In this document: piece by piece, positions 8,762 to 17,416 of the stretch | Layout: the number at the start of each line of letters is the position of its first letter | How positions within the stretch are numbered: the stretch's first letter is position 1 | NCBI GenBank assembly: GCA_021776735.1 | Contig: JAJFFH010000019.1 | Coordinates: forward strand, 112,630 to 176,629 | Source of the DNA: Planctomycetota bacterium | Lineage (GTDB): Bacteria > Planctomycetota > PLA2 | Length of the DNA: 64,000 nt | Direction of reading: 5' to 3' | Position numbers and translations under genes: made by a program | Notes under the pieces: generated by a model | Seen by the model: the letters and a program-made list of their open reading frames with translations, nothing else | What the model was told of the DNA's origin: nothing | The model's database searches: none

Positions 8762-9559
8762 ATGCCCCCCAAGAACCCGAGTTCCCCCGCCTCGCGGGCC
8801 AAGCGACTAGCCGTCCTTGGCTACGGAGTCGCGGTCTACGCCCTGTTTTTGCCGACGTTTCTGTATGCGATCGGCTTTGTCGCCAACCGCATCGTTCCGC
8901 GCTCGATCGACAGCGGCGAAATCGGTCCGCTCGGGACCGCGCTTGCGGTCAACCTGGGCATGCTCGGCCTGTTCGCGGTCCAGCACATGGTCATGGCGCG
9001 CCCGGCCTTCAAGCGCCGGTGGACGCGAATCATCCCGGCTGCCGCCGAACGCAGCACGTTCGTCCTCGCCACATGTGCGGGGCTGTGCCTGATGTATGGA
9101 CAGTGGCGCGCGATGCCGAGCGTCGTATGGCACGTTGAGAGCCGCAGCGCCACGATGTTCCTCGAAGCGTTGTCCCTGTTCGGCTGGGCTCTCGTTCTCG
9201 TCGCCACGTTTCTGATCGACCACTTCCACCTGTTCGGCCTGAAGCAGGTGATCCACTTCGCGCGGGAAAAACCGGAAGCGAACCCGGCGTTCTCGGTCCG
9301 CTCGCTGTACCGCTATATCCGCCACCCGCTCTACCTCGGGTTCTTCATCGCCTTTTGGGCAACACCGACGATGACCGCCGGCCACCTCCTGTTCGCCGGC
9401 GGCTGCACCGGCTTCGTGCTGATCGCGGTGCGCCTCGAGGAGCGCGATCTCAAGAACGCGCATTCGGAATACGAAGACTACGCGGAACGCGTCCCGATGA
9501 TCGTACCGCGCCCGGGTCGCCGCTATGCGGCGGGCGTTGAGGCGAGCACCGTGAAGTAG
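8762..9559 (+). CDS. mddA: Methanethiol S-methyltransferase (MddA-like, NnrU/ICMT family)
   Basis: A polytopic membrane methyltransferase of about 265 residues. MddA proteins methylate methanethiol with S-adenosylmethionine to give dimethyl sulfide. The N-terminal half shows the NnrU-like pattern of helices with the family sequence VQHMVMARPAFKRRWTRIIP, then AMPSVVWHVE. The C-terminal half carries the isoprenylcysteine-methyltransferase-like SAM site SLYRYIRHPLYLGFFIAFW and the acidic RLEERDL. ATG at 8762 directly precedes a short basic leader and the first helix. The gene stands alone between the sigma-fusion gene and pap, with no sulfur-metabolism partner nearby. The call rests on remembered family sequence; another NnrU-family methyltransferase remains possible. 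Confidence 0.8.
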   Translation: MPPKNPSSPASRAKRLAVLGYGVAVYALFLPTFLYAIGFVANRIVPRSIDSGEIGPLGTALAVNLGMLGLFAVQHMVMARPAFKRRWTRIIPAAAERSTFVLATCAGLCLMYGQWRAMPSVVWHVESRSATMFLEALSLFGWALVLVATFLIDHFHLFGLKQVIHFAREKPEANPAFSVRSLYRYIRHPLYLGFFIAFWATPTMTAGHLLFAGGCTGFVLIAVRLEERDLKNAHSEYEDYAERVPMIVPRPGRRYAAGVEASTVK

Positions 9560-9577
9560 TGTTTGGGGGCGGGGCCG

Positions 9578-9633
9578 GACGTCGCCGTCCCGCCTTCGCG
9601 CTCCGCGCTTCGACACGTGCGGGCCCGTTTGCT
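9578..9633. repeat. Long variant of the dispersed repeat (minus orientation)
   Basis: The two ends of the 18-bp element (GTCGCCGTCC and CGTTTGCT) are present but separated by about 35 bases of GC-rich sequence, CGCCTTCGCGCTCCGCGCTT followed by CGACACGTGCGGGC. Two similar long copies lie at 11073-11119 and 18335-18387. It sits between mddA and pap. Confidence 0.75.
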
Positions 9634-9686
9634 GTTGATCGGGGAAGCTGCTTCCCAAGCGAGGCCACTTCCTTCAGACTGACGGC

Positions 9687-11066
9687 ATGTCCGACGATAG
9701 TGCGCACGGCCAGCCCGTTTCGAGAGAGGATTACAAGCGCGCGGAGTCGCAGCTCCGCGTCGAACTGATCAACGCGCAGTACGACCTGCGCGACGCACCC
9801 TTTCCGGTTCTCGTGCTGGTCAACGGCGACGCGTCCAAGGGCTGCGACGAGGTCGTCGATCTCCTGCACGAATGGATGGACGCGCGGTATCTGGACACCC
9901 GCGTTCTCGAGGCTCCCACGAACGAGGAGCGTGAGCGGCCCCGTTTTTGGCGTTACTGGCGGGCGCTGCCTCCCAAGGGCCGTATCGGAATCTTCTTGGG
10001 CGCGTGGACGCGGCGAGCGATCGACGACCGCGCTTCGAACGCGATCGGCGACGAATCGTTCGCGCGACAAATCGCCGAGGCACGACTGTTCGAGCGCACG
10101 CTCGTCGAAGACGGCGTGCTGATCGTGAAGTTCTGGCTGGCCGAGGATGTCGAGGAAGACCCCGTCGCCTACCGGTTCCTCGAGGAGACAACGGCACCCG
10201 CCAGCGCATGGATTCCCATCGATGCCACTCCCAGGCGTGTCCGGAACCTGATGATCATGCGCGTGCTCCTCCGCGCGCTGCGCGATCGCCTGGATGACAG
10301 GCTCAGGCCCCTGCCGTCGCCGTGGCTCGATGCGGTGGCCGGTGCGCCCCTCGCGGATGTCGACCTGACCGCCCAACTCGAGGACGACGAGTACGACCAA
10401 CGCCTGGAAAAGGCCCAATCGCGCCTCAAGAAACGCGTGCACAAGGCGCGCCGCCGCGGCATCACGACAGTCCTTGCATTCGAGGGCTGGGATGCCGCGG
10501 GCAAGGGCGGCGTGATCCGCCGGATCACCGGGCCGTTGCACGCACGCGACTATCGCCTGATCCCGATCGGCGCGCCGAGCGAGGAGGAACGCAAGCACCA
10601 CTACCTGTGGCGGTTCTGGCACCGCCTGCCGCGCGCCGGCCGCATGCTGATCTTCGACCGCTCGTGGTACGGCCGCGTCCTCGTCGAACGGGTCGAGGGT
10701 TTCGCGACCGACGACGAATGGCGGCGCGCCTACGACGAAATCAACGCCTTCGAGGAACAGCTCGTCGATCACGGCATCGTACTGCTCAAGTTCTGGCTGC
10801 ACATCGAACCCGACGAGCAGTTGCGCCGCTTTCGGGCACGCGAGCAGACCCCGTACAAGAAATACAAGCTCACGGACGACGACTACCGCAACCGCGACAA
10901 GTGGGACGACTACGAAACCGCCGCCAACGAGATGGTGCTGCGCACGAACACCGACACGGCCCCATGGCATCTGATCGCCGCCAACGACAAGAAACACGCC
11001 CGCGTAAGAGCCCTCGAAACAGTCTGCGAGTCGCTGAAACACCGACTGCGACAAGAGAGGGAATAG
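9687..11066 (+). CDS. pap: Polyphosphate:AMP phosphotransferase (class II PPK2, tandem domains)
   Basis: The enzyme transfers phosphate from polyphosphate to AMP, making ADP in the cytoplasm. The 459 residues contain two PPK2 domains, the usual architecture and length for PAP. The N-terminal domain has a degraded P-loop (VNGDASKGCDE) and is probably structural. The C-terminal domain is complete: Walker A FEGWDAAGKGGVIRRIT, the lid region HHYLWRFWHRLPRAG, Walker B-like MLIFDRSWYGRVLVERVE, and the conserved DDYRNRDKWDDYETAANEM. ATG at 9687 lies just after a short intergenic stretch with a long-form dispersed repeat. No polyphosphate kinase or exopolyphosphatase gene is adjacent. Confidence 0.9.
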   Translation: MSDDSAHGQPVSREDYKRAESQLRVELINAQYDLRDAPFPVLVLVNGDASKGCDEVVDLLHEWMDARYLDTRVLEAPTNEERERPRFWRYWRALPPKGRIGIFLGAWTRRAIDDRASNAIGDESFARQIAEARLFERTLVEDGVLIVKFWLAEDVEEDPVAYRFLEETTAPASAWIPIDATPRRVRNLMIMRVLLRALRDRLDDRLRPLPSPWLDAVAGAPLADVDLTAQLEDDEYDQRLEKAQSRLKKRVHKARRRGITTVLAFEGWDAAGKGGVIRRITGPLHARDYRLIPIGAPSEEERKHHYLWRFWHRLPRAGRMLIFDRSWYGRVLVERVEGFATDDEWRRAYDEINAFEEQLVDHGIVLLKFWLHIEPDEQLRRFRAREQTPYKKYKLTDDDYRNRDKWDDYETAANEMVLRTNTDTAPWHLIAANDKKHARVRALETVCESLKHRLRQERE

Positions 11067-11072
11067 GCCAAC

Positions 11073-11119
11073 AACAAACGGGCCTGCCCGCGTCGGAGCG
11101 CGAAGGCGCGACGGCGATG
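11073..11119. repeat. Long variant of the dispersed repeat (plus orientation)
   Basis: AACAAACGG and CGACGGCGATG flank about 27 bases, including GGGCCTGCCCGCG and GAGCGCGAAGGCG. It is the mirror orientation of the copy at 9578-9633, so pap is flanked by two long copies pointing toward each other's reverse strand. The remaining intergenic sequence to 11399 holds no convincing gene; it contains a short partial copy at 11341-11354. Confidence 0.75.
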
Positions 11120-11340
11120 TCGTTGCCGATTCCTGGATGCAACGGCAGACCATTTCTGCAACCCGATTGGACACTCCTCAAGGGGCGAGCGGGTTGCGTG
11201 CCGGGTTCCCCCGGATCCGGTTTGGGCAGCATCTGGTTTCGAGCCGCGCTCCTGCCAACGAGAGAGCGACATGCAGTCCGCCGGAAACGGGCACCATACG
11301 TGGAGCGCGGCAGGAAAAACGGGCCGGTGATGCCGTAAGA

Positions 11341-11354
11341 CATCGCCGTCCGTT
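11341..11354. repeat. Partial dispersed repeat (14 of 18 bases)
   Basis: CATCGCCGTCCGTT followed by CCTC instead of TGCT. It lies 46 bases before the start of the MacB-like ATPase gene, in minus orientation. Confidence 0.7.
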
Positions 11355-11399
11355 CCTCACGATGCGGGATTGGCATCCATGGTGCAGTAAGGGAAGGGC

Positions 11400-12104
11400 A
11401 TGGAGGCGTTGTTCTCGGCCCGCGGGCTGGTCCGCACGTTTTTCATGGGCGAGGTCGAGGTGCAGGCGCTCAAGGCGACCGATCTCGACGTGTGGGCGGG
11501 CGAGACGCTCGTCATCCTGGGCCCCAGCGGTTCCGGCAAGTCGACTCTGCTGCAACTGCTGGGCGGAATGGACCGGCCGACCGCCGGAATGTTGCACTTC
11601 CGCGACACCGAGTTGACGGCACTCAACGAGCGCGAGCTGACGCTGTTTCGTCGCCGGCATGTCGGGTTCGTTTTTCAGTTCTACAACCTGATCCCGTCGC
11701 TGACCGCGCTCGAAAACGTCGCCGTCGCGACCGAGATCGCGAAAAAGCCCCACGACTCCGCGGAAATGCTCGCGCTCGTGGACCTCGCCGAGCGGGCGGG
11801 GCATTTTCCGTCACAGCTCTCCGGCGGTGAGCAGCAGCGCGTCGCGATCGCCCGCGCTGTCGCGAAGGCGCCGGACATGCTGCTGTGCGACGAGCCGACA
11901 GGCGCGCTCGACTACCGCACGGGTCTCACGGTGCTGGAAATCCTGCGCCGCGTAAACCGGGAACTGGGTACGACGCTCGTGCTCATCACCCACAACGCGG
12001 CTATCGCGGACATGGCCGACCGGGTCCTGCGCATGCAGTCCGGACAGGTCGTCGAGATCACCGAGAACGCCACGCCCAAGGGGCCGTCCGAGATCACGTG
12101 GTGA
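11400..12104 (+). CDS. ABC transporter ATPase (MacB/LolD/DevA type)
   Basis: Energy-coupling subunit of an FtsX-type (type VII) ABC system. The 234 residues carry Walker [10 protein letters not shown], the Q-loop in [20 protein letters not shown], signature [14 protein letters not shown], Walker [13 protein letters not shown] and switch histidine LITHN. The [17 protein letters not shown] segment is characteristic of LolD/MacB/DevA ATPases. ATG at 11400 overlaps no upstream gene; GGGAAGGG just upstream can serve as ribosome binding site. The permease starts 4 bases after the stop and the adaptor follows, so ATPase-permease-adaptor form one operon, an order seen in DevBCA-like exporters though permuted. 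Confidence 0.9.
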   Translation: MEALFSARGLVRTFFMGEVEVQALKATDLDVWAGETLVILGPSGSGKSTLLQLLGGMDRPTAGMLHFRDTELTALNERELTLFRRRHVGFVFQFYNLIPSLTALENVAVATEIAKKPHDSAEMLALVDLAERAGHFPSQLSGGEQQRVAIARAVAKAPDMLLCDEPTGALDYRTGLTVLEILRRVNRELGTTLVLITHNAAIADMADRVLRMQSGQVVEITENATPKGPSEITW

Positions 12105-12108
12105 CCCG

Positions 12109-14475
12109 ATGCGGATTCTCCACCGAAAACTCTGGCGCAACATGTGGTCCCTCAAGGGATCGTTTCTGGCGATCGTGCTCATCGTCGCCTGCGGCGTCGC
12201 CAGTTTCGTCACGGTCCTAACCGCGTACCGCGGGCTCAAGCGGTCGCGCGACTCCTACTACGCACGCTACCGGATGGCCGACATTTTTGCGCCGGTCAAG
12301 AAGGCGCCGCGGGCAGCGATACAGGCTCTCGAGACCGTGCCCGGCGTGCGGCGCGTGGCGGGGCGCATCGTGTTCGACGTCACGCTGGATCTGGCCAGGC
12401 TCGATCAGCCCGTGTCGGGACGCATCGTCTCCGTGCCCGACCGCCGGCGCCGGCTCCTGTGTGACCTGCATCTCGTCGCCGGCGATTGGTTCGAAGGCGA
12501 CGGGACGCGCGAAGCGATCGTGGCGAAGCGCTTCGCCGAGGTGCACGGACTCGGTATCGGGGACGAGCTGCCCGTCATCATGAACAACAAGAAGGAGGCG
12601 CTGCGCATCGTCGGCGTCGCCCTCTCGCCTGAGTTCGTCTACCTCATCAGCGGCGCCAACATCCTGCCGGATGCGGAACACTTCACCGTGCTGTGGCTCT
12701 CCGAGTCCTTTGCCGAGGCGGCGTTCGACTTTCGGGACTCGTGCAACGACGTGCTGGCCGTTCTCGACCGCGGGGCAAGCCCCGAGGAGGTCATCGCGGA
12801 GTTCGACCGCCGACTCGACCGATACGGCGCCGCGGGCGCGTACGCGCGCAAGGACCAGCTCTCAAACCGCTACGTCAACGACGAGATCGAGGGGCTGAAG
12901 GGGTCGGCCACCCTGGTGCCGACGGTCTTCCTCGGCGTGGCGGCGTTCGTGCTGCACATGCTCATGGGCCGGCTCGTGCGCACGCAGCGCGGCCAGATCG
13001 CCCTCCTGCGCGCGTTCGGCTACACCCGCGCCGAACTGATCGGACATTACCTTGAAATGGCCCTGCTCGTCGGCGTCGCCGGCGTCGTCTTGGGAAGCAG
13101 CCTCGGAATCTGGTTCGCCTTCGGTCTCGTCGGCGTCTACCGCGACTTCTACGACTTCCCGGTGCTCGACCTCTCCGTCGATCCCGTCGCGGTGGCTGTC
13201 GGTTGCGCGGTCGGCCTCGGCTTCGTGGTCCTCGGCACGCTCCGAGCCGTCCTCTCGGTCGCGCGACTGACTCCTGCCGAGGGGTTGCGGCCCGCGGCGC
13301 CGCGCGTCTACCACGAAATCCTTCTCGAACGGAGCCCGCTGCTCTGGAGTCGCGTCGGTTTTTCCGGCCGGATGGTAATCCGTCACCTCGCACGCACGAA
13401 GCTGCGAACGATTCTCGCCATCACCGGCGTCGCTCTCGCCACGGGTGTCCTGATGCTGTCGTTTTTCGGAATCGACTCGACCGCCGAACTGATGGATGTC
13501 CAGTTCCGGCTCGTAGAGCGCCAGGATGCGCGGATCACGTTCCACAATGAACGCAGCGACGCTGCGCTCTTCGAGTTACGGCGTATGGAGGGCATGCGCC
13601 GTGCCGAGGCGGTACTCGGAGTCGGAGTCCGGCTCCGTCACGGGCACCGCCACCGGCGCACGGGAATCACCGGCCTCGACCGCGACGGAACCCTGCACGG
13701 ACTTCTCGACGGCGACCTGCGCTCCGTCTCTCTTCCGCGCGACGGCCTCCTCCTGTCGCGCAAGCTTGCCGAACTGCTTGGCGCGCGAGTCGGTGACGAG
13801 CTCGAAGTCTCGGTGCTGACCGGAAAAAAGCAGCGCTTTCGCGTCCCCGTTGAAAACGTCGTAGACGAGTACCTGGGAGCGTTCGCCTATGCCGACCGGA
13901 AACAACTCGCGCGCTGGATCGGCGAGGACAGCGCCCTGAACGGGACGCTGCTGTCGATCGACCCGCGACACGCGACCGATGTCGGCCGCACGCTGAAGCG
14001 GCTGCCCGCGGTCTCGTCCGTCGATTTTCGCAAAGACGTCGTCGGCTCGTTCAACAAGACGATCCAGGAGACCCAACGCATCTTCTCGATGGTCATCATC
14101 CTGTTTGCGGGCACGATCTGCTTCGGGGTCGTCTACAACACGGCGGGCATCTCGCTCGCGGAGCGCGCGCGCGAACTTGCGTCGCTACGCGTCCTCGGCT
14201 TTACGACCGCGGAGGTACGCGCAATCCTCACGACGGAGAACCTCCTCGTCTCCACGGCGGGGCTGCTGCCGGGTCTCGCTCTCGGCGCGCTCTTCGGCTG
14301 GCTCTTGTCGCGGCTGTACGACACGGACCTCTATCGGTTTCCGTTCGTCGTGTCGCCGCACTCGGTCCTGAAGACGGTCGTCGCCGTCTACGGATTCACC
14401 CTGGTCGCCAACTGGGCGGTTGGCAGAAAACTGAAGCGGCTCGACCTCGTCGAGGTGCTCAAGGCACGCGAATGA
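12109..14475 (+). CDS. FtsX-family ABC transporter permease (large, two FtsX domains)
   Basis: The 788-residue permease has an N-terminal helix (SFLAIVLIVACGVASFVTVL), a large periplasmic domain, three helices around residues 265-385, a second helix plus periplasmic domain from about residue 420, and three final helices. It is thus a duplicated FtsX/MacB_PCD arrangement, like permeases of 10-helix lipoprotein or peptide exporters rather than the 4-helix MacB. Conserved pieces include RTQRGQIALLRAFGYTRAEL and AERARELASLRVLGFTTAEV, the coupling-helix regions of each half. The stop overlaps the adaptor start (ATGA). Such mechanotransmission systems move envelope substrates rather than transport across the inner membrane. 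The substrate is unknown. Confidence 0.88.
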   Translation: MRILHRKLWRNMWSLKGSFLAIVLIVACGVASFVTVLTAYRGLKRSRDSYYARYRMADIFAPVKKAPRAAIQALETVPGVRRVAGRIVFDVTLDLARLDQPVSGRIVSVPDRRRRLLCDLHLVAGDWFEGDGTREAIVAKRFAEVHGLGIGDELPVIMNNKKEALRIVGVALSPEFVYLISGANILPDAEHFTVLWLSESFAEAAFDFRDSCNDVLAVLDRGASPEEVIAEFDRRLDRYGAAGAYARKDQLSNRYVNDEIEGLKGSATLVPTVFLGVAAFVLHMLMGRLVRTQRGQIALLRAFGYTRAELIGHYLEMALLVGVAGVVLGSSLGIWFAFGLVGVYRDFYDFPVLDLSVDPVAVAVGCAVGLGFVVLGTLRAVLSVARLTPAEGLRPAAPRVYHEILLERSPLLWSRVGFSGRMVIRHLARTKLRTILAITGVALATGVLMLSFFGIDSTAELMDVQFRLVERQDARITFHNERSDAALFELRRMEGMRRAEAVLGVGVRLRHGHRHRRTGITGLDRDGTLHGLLDGDLRSVSLPRDGLLLSRKLAELLGARVGDELEVSVLTGKKQRFRVPVENVVDEYLGAFAYADRKQLARWIGEDSALNGTLLSIDPRHATDVGRTLKRLPAVSSVDFRKDVVGSFNKTIQETQRIFSMVIILFAGTICFGVVYNTAGISLAERARELASLRVLGFTTAEVRAILTTENLLVSTAGLLPGLALGALFGWLLSRLYDTDLYRFPFVVSPHSVLKTVVAVYGFTLVANWAVGRKLKRLDLVEVLKARE

Positions 14476-15785
14476 AACGCTGGATCTGGATCACCCTCGG
14501 CGCAGTGCTGCTCGCCGGACTCTGGTACTACGGCGAAACACGCCCGCTCCGGGTGGACACCGCCCGAATCGGGCGCGGGCCGATCCGCGCGTTCGTCGAG
14601 GAGGAGGGCAAGACCCGGGTCATCGACCGGTTCGTCGTTTCCGCACCGGTTGCCGGTCGCCTGCGCCGCGTCGATCTCGACGAGGGCGATCCGGTTACGA
14701 GGGGCACGGTCGTGGCCGAAATCGACCCGCTACCGCTACGGACCCGCATCCAGGTTACGGAAGCGCGAATCGCCTCGCTGCGCCGCCGCGTCGAGGGAGT
14801 CGAGCGCAAGAAGCCGAAGCGGGAGGAGCTCGAGCGCGCAAACGTCGAAGAGAAGCGCGCCCGCGAGGGGATGGCGATCGCCGGACGCGCACGCGCCGAC
14901 GCCGCAGCCGAGCACGCACAGACACAAAACGACTACAGGAGGCAACGCTCTCTGCTGCGCGCCGGCGCGGGATCGGCGGAGGCCGTCGAACGGGCCAAGA
15001 CCGCCGAGACGGGGGCCCGCGCGCGTCTCGACGCCGCCGACGTGCTCATCCGCATCCGCAAGCTGGAACGGGACACGGCTATCCTGTCGACATCGATCCT
15101 CAGGGCGCGCATGCACGACTACGACTGGGAGAAGCGCGACTACGAGGCGCAGATCGGCGGCCTCGCGGCCACGCGAAACGAACTAGACGACGACCTGCGG
15201 CGCACGCACGTCAAGACCCCGGCGACGGGCGTGATCCTGCGCATCCTGCGGGAGAGCGAGCAGTGGGTCACGGCCGGCACGCCGCTGTTGGAGATCGGCA
15301 ACGTCGCGGAGTTGGAGGTCGAGGCGGATTTTCTGAGCGGCGACGCCGCCCGCATGAGCACAGACATGACGGCCGAGGTCTTCGGCCGCGGGCTCGGTGC
15401 GACCATCGTGGGCGCGAAGGTCAAGCGCGTCTACCCTTCCGCGTTCAGAAAGGTCTCCTCGCTTGGCGTCGAGCAGCAACGCGTGAAGGTGCTGCTGACC
15501 TTTCCCGGCCCGCCCCTCGGCGACCGTTTCCGCGTGAACGTCCGCGTGATCCTCGACGAACGCGCCGACGTGATTCTGGTTCCCGAAGGCGCCCTGTTCC
15601 GCCAAGGCACGAAGTGGCATGTCTTTCGGATCGAGGAAGGCCGCGCCCGACCGACCGCGGTGAAGACCGGCCTGCGCGATGGCCGCTTCCGCGAGGTGGT
15701 CGCCGGCCTAAAAGCAGGCGATCACGTGATCCTGCACCCCGACCGCGACCTGAAGAACGGCACGCGCGTAGGACCGATCGACTGA
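14472..15785 (+). CDS. HlyD/MacA-type membrane fusion protein
   Basis: Adaptor of the FtsX-type exporter, joined to it by a 4-base overlap. It has a single N-terminal membrane anchor (WIWITLGAVLLAGLWYYGET) and a split lipoyl domain (FVVSAPVAGRLRRVDLDEGD, then HVKTPATGVILRILRESEQW). A long alpha-helical hairpin of about 150 residues lies between these halves, followed by beta-barrel and membrane-proximal domains (VILVPEGALFRQGTKWHVFR). Unlike the adaptor at 2995 it is not a lipoprotein. At 437 residues it is normal for the family. The convergent catalase gene follows, and the gap holds a strong hairpin made of two copies of the dispersed repeat. Confidence 0.88.
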   Translation: MKRWIWITLGAVLLAGLWYYGETRPLRVDTARIGRGPIRAFVEEEGKTRVIDRFVVSAPVAGRLRRVDLDEGDPVTRGTVVAEIDPLPLRTRIQVTEARIASLRRRVEGVERKKPKREELERANVEEKRAREGMAIAGRARADAAAEHAQTQNDYRRQRSLLRAGAGSAEAVERAKTAETGARARLDAADVLIRIRKLERDTAILSTSILRARMHDYDWEKRDYEAQIGGLAATRNELDDDLRRTHVKTPATGVILRILRESEQWVTAGTPLLEIGNVAELEVEADFLSGDAARMSTDMTAEVFGRGLGATIVGAKVKRVYPSAFRKVSSLGVEQQRVKVLLTFPGPPLGDRFRVNVRVILDERADVILVPEGALFRQGTKWHVFRIEEGRARPTAVKTGLRDGRFREVVAGLKAGDHVILHPDRDLKNGTRVGPID

Positions 15786-15800
15786 ATGCAGCGTTCAAAA

Positions 15801-15841
15801 AGCAAACGGACGGCGATGCTTCAAGGACATCGCCGTCCGTT
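15801..15841. terminator. Inverted pair of the dispersed repeat; probable bidirectional terminator-like hairpin
   Basis: AGCAAACGGACGGCGATG at 15801-15818 and CATCGCCGTCCGTT at 15828-15841 form a perfect 14-bp stem around a 9-base loop. It lies exactly between two convergent genes (adaptor and catalase), the place where a shared terminator is expected. AAAAA at 15797-15801 would give a U-tract for minus-strand transcription. Terminator function is inference. Confidence 0.65.
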
Positions 15842-15865
15842 CCTGACGTTGCGGGTGATTCGGGC

Positions 15866-17344
15866 TCAGCTCCCCGCGGATTCCATGATCTTGTTCAGGT
15901 CGAGGCCGAGCTTTTCCGCGACGCGGCGGCCGTAGTCCTCGTCGGCGCGCGCGAAGTGGCCGAGTTGGCGCACTTGAACCGTTTCTCGGGCCTGGCCCAG
16001 CACGCCCGCGATGCGGGTCGCGAGACGATCGCGGTGCGCATCGTCGAAGAGGCGGTAGAGGTTGCCGACCTGCGTGTAGTCGTCGTGGTCGGTCGTCGAG
16101 TCGTAGCGGTCGGCGATCGCCTGGCCCAGGTCCATCGGCGGTTCCTTGGCCTGCGGCGCCTCGTCCGGTTGTCCATCACGGCTGTTGGGCCAGTAGTTCG
16201 CCGTCATTTTGCTGTAATCATTGGCCGTCGCCATCACGCCGTCGCGCTGGTAGTTGGCAACCGGAGACTTCGGGCGGTTGATCGGAATCTGGTGGTAGTT
16301 GCTGCCGACGCGGTAGCGGTGCGCGTCCGAGTAAGACATCAGGCGCGCCTGAAGCATCTTGTCGGGGCTCGGCCCGATGCCGGGCACAAGGGCAGACGGC
16401 GAGAACGAACTCTGCTCGACCTCCGCGTGGTAGTTGTCCGGGTTGCGGCTGAGCTCGAAGCGGCCGACCTCGTACAGCGGATAGTCGCCGTGCGGCCAGA
16501 CCTTGGTCAGGTCGAACGGGTTCCAGGCGAAAGTCGCGGCCTCGTCCTGCGTCATGACCTGGATGTACATCGTCCAGCTCGGGTAGTCGCCGGTCTCGAT
16601 CGCGTTGTACAAATCGCGCTGGTGGCTCTCGCGGTCCTCGCCGATCAGCTTCGCGGACTCCTCGTCCGTCAGGCACCGGATGCCCTGGTCGGTCTTGAAG
16701 TGGAACTTGCACCAGACCCGTTCGCCTTCGGCGTTGACCATCGAGTAGGTGTGGCTTCCGTACCCGTTCATGTTGCGCAGGGTCGCCGGGATGCCGCGGT
16801 CCGAGAACAGGATCGTGACCTGGTGCAGCGACTCGGGGCTGAGCGACCAGAAGTCCCACTGCATGTCCATGTCGCGCATGTTCGTCTTGGGATCGCGCTT
16901 TTGGGTGTGGATGAAGTTCGCGAACTTGTACGGGTCGCGGATGAAAAAGACCGGCGTGTTGTTGCCGACCATGTCCCAGTTCCCGTCTTCGGTGTAGAAC
17001 TTCATCGCGAAGCCGCGGACGTCGCGCTCCGCGTCCGCCGCGCCGCGCTCGCCGGCGACGGTCGAAAAGCGGATGAACATGTCCGTCTTCTTGCCGATGT
17101 CCGCCAGGAACCGCGCCTTGGTGAACCGCGTGATGTCCTGCGTCGCGGTAAACGTGCCGTGCGCGCCGGTTCCCTTGGCGTGCACCACGCGCTCGGGAAT
17201 CCGCTCGCGGTTGAAGTGCTGCATCTGCTCGAGGAGCTGCACGTCCTGCATCAGGACCGGGCCGCGCGGACCGGCCGTGAGGGCCTGCTGCATGCCGATC
17301 GGGTTGCCGTCCGCCGTCGTGAGAGGAGGTCGTTTTTCGCTCAT
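15866..17344 (-). CDS. katA: Catalase (monofunctional haem catalase, small-subunit clade)
   Basis: Decomposes hydrogen peroxide. At 492 residues it matches the small-subunit catalases. Visible landmarks are the catalytic histidine region RVVHAKGTGAHGTF, RFSTVAGERGAADAERDVRG, the catalytic asparagine region MVGNNTPVFFIRDPYKF, and the haem-ligand tyrosine region ARLMSYSDAHRYRVG. No signal peptide is present, so it is cytoplasmic. It lies directly downstream of oxyR on the same strand, with a 68-base gap containing a near-perfect OxyR operator. Peroxide-inducible expression is therefore strongly suggested. Confidence 0.96.
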   Translation of the reverse strand: MSEKRPPLTTADGNPIGMQQALTAGPRGPVLMQDVQLLEQMQHFNRERIPERVVHAKGTGAHGTFTATQDITRFTKARFLADIGKKTDMFIRFSTVAGERGAADAERDVRGFAMKFYTEDGNWDMVGNNTPVFFIRDPYKFANFIHTQKRDPKTNMRDMDMQWDFWSLSPESLHQVTILFSDRGIPATLRNMNGYGSHTYSMVNAEGERVWCKFHFKTDQGIRCLTDEESAKLIGEDRESHQRDLYNAIETGDYPSWTMYIQVMTQDEAATFAWNPFDLTKVWPHGDYPLYEVGRFELSRNPDNYHAEVEQSSFSPSALVPGIGPSPDKMLQARLMSYSDAHRYRVGSNYHQIPINRPKSPVANYQRDGVMATANDYSKMTANYWPNSRDGQPDEAPQAKEPPMDLGQAIADRYDSTTDHDDYTQVGNLYRLFDDAHRDRLATRIAGVLGQARETVQVRQLGHFARADEDYGRRVAEKLGLDLNKIMESAGS

Positions 17345-17379
17345 GGGGTCATGCTAGCCCCCGCCCCCCCATAGACCCA

Positions 17380-17416
17380 ATACTCGTTTTCTATCCTCCC
17401 GATAGGCCCCACCTAT
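17380..17416. promoter_or_regulatory. OxyR operator (four tetranucleotide boxes)
   Basis: The consensus is ATAG-N7-CTAT-N7-ATAG-N7-CTAT. Here the boxes are ATAC (17380-17383), CTAT (17391-17394), ATAG (17402-17405) and CTAT (17413-17416), each separated by exactly seven bases: 15 of 16 box positions match. The last box overlaps the oxyR stop codon. The site lies 36-72 bases upstream of the katA start, in the right place for activation by oxidised OxyR. Confidence 0.85.
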
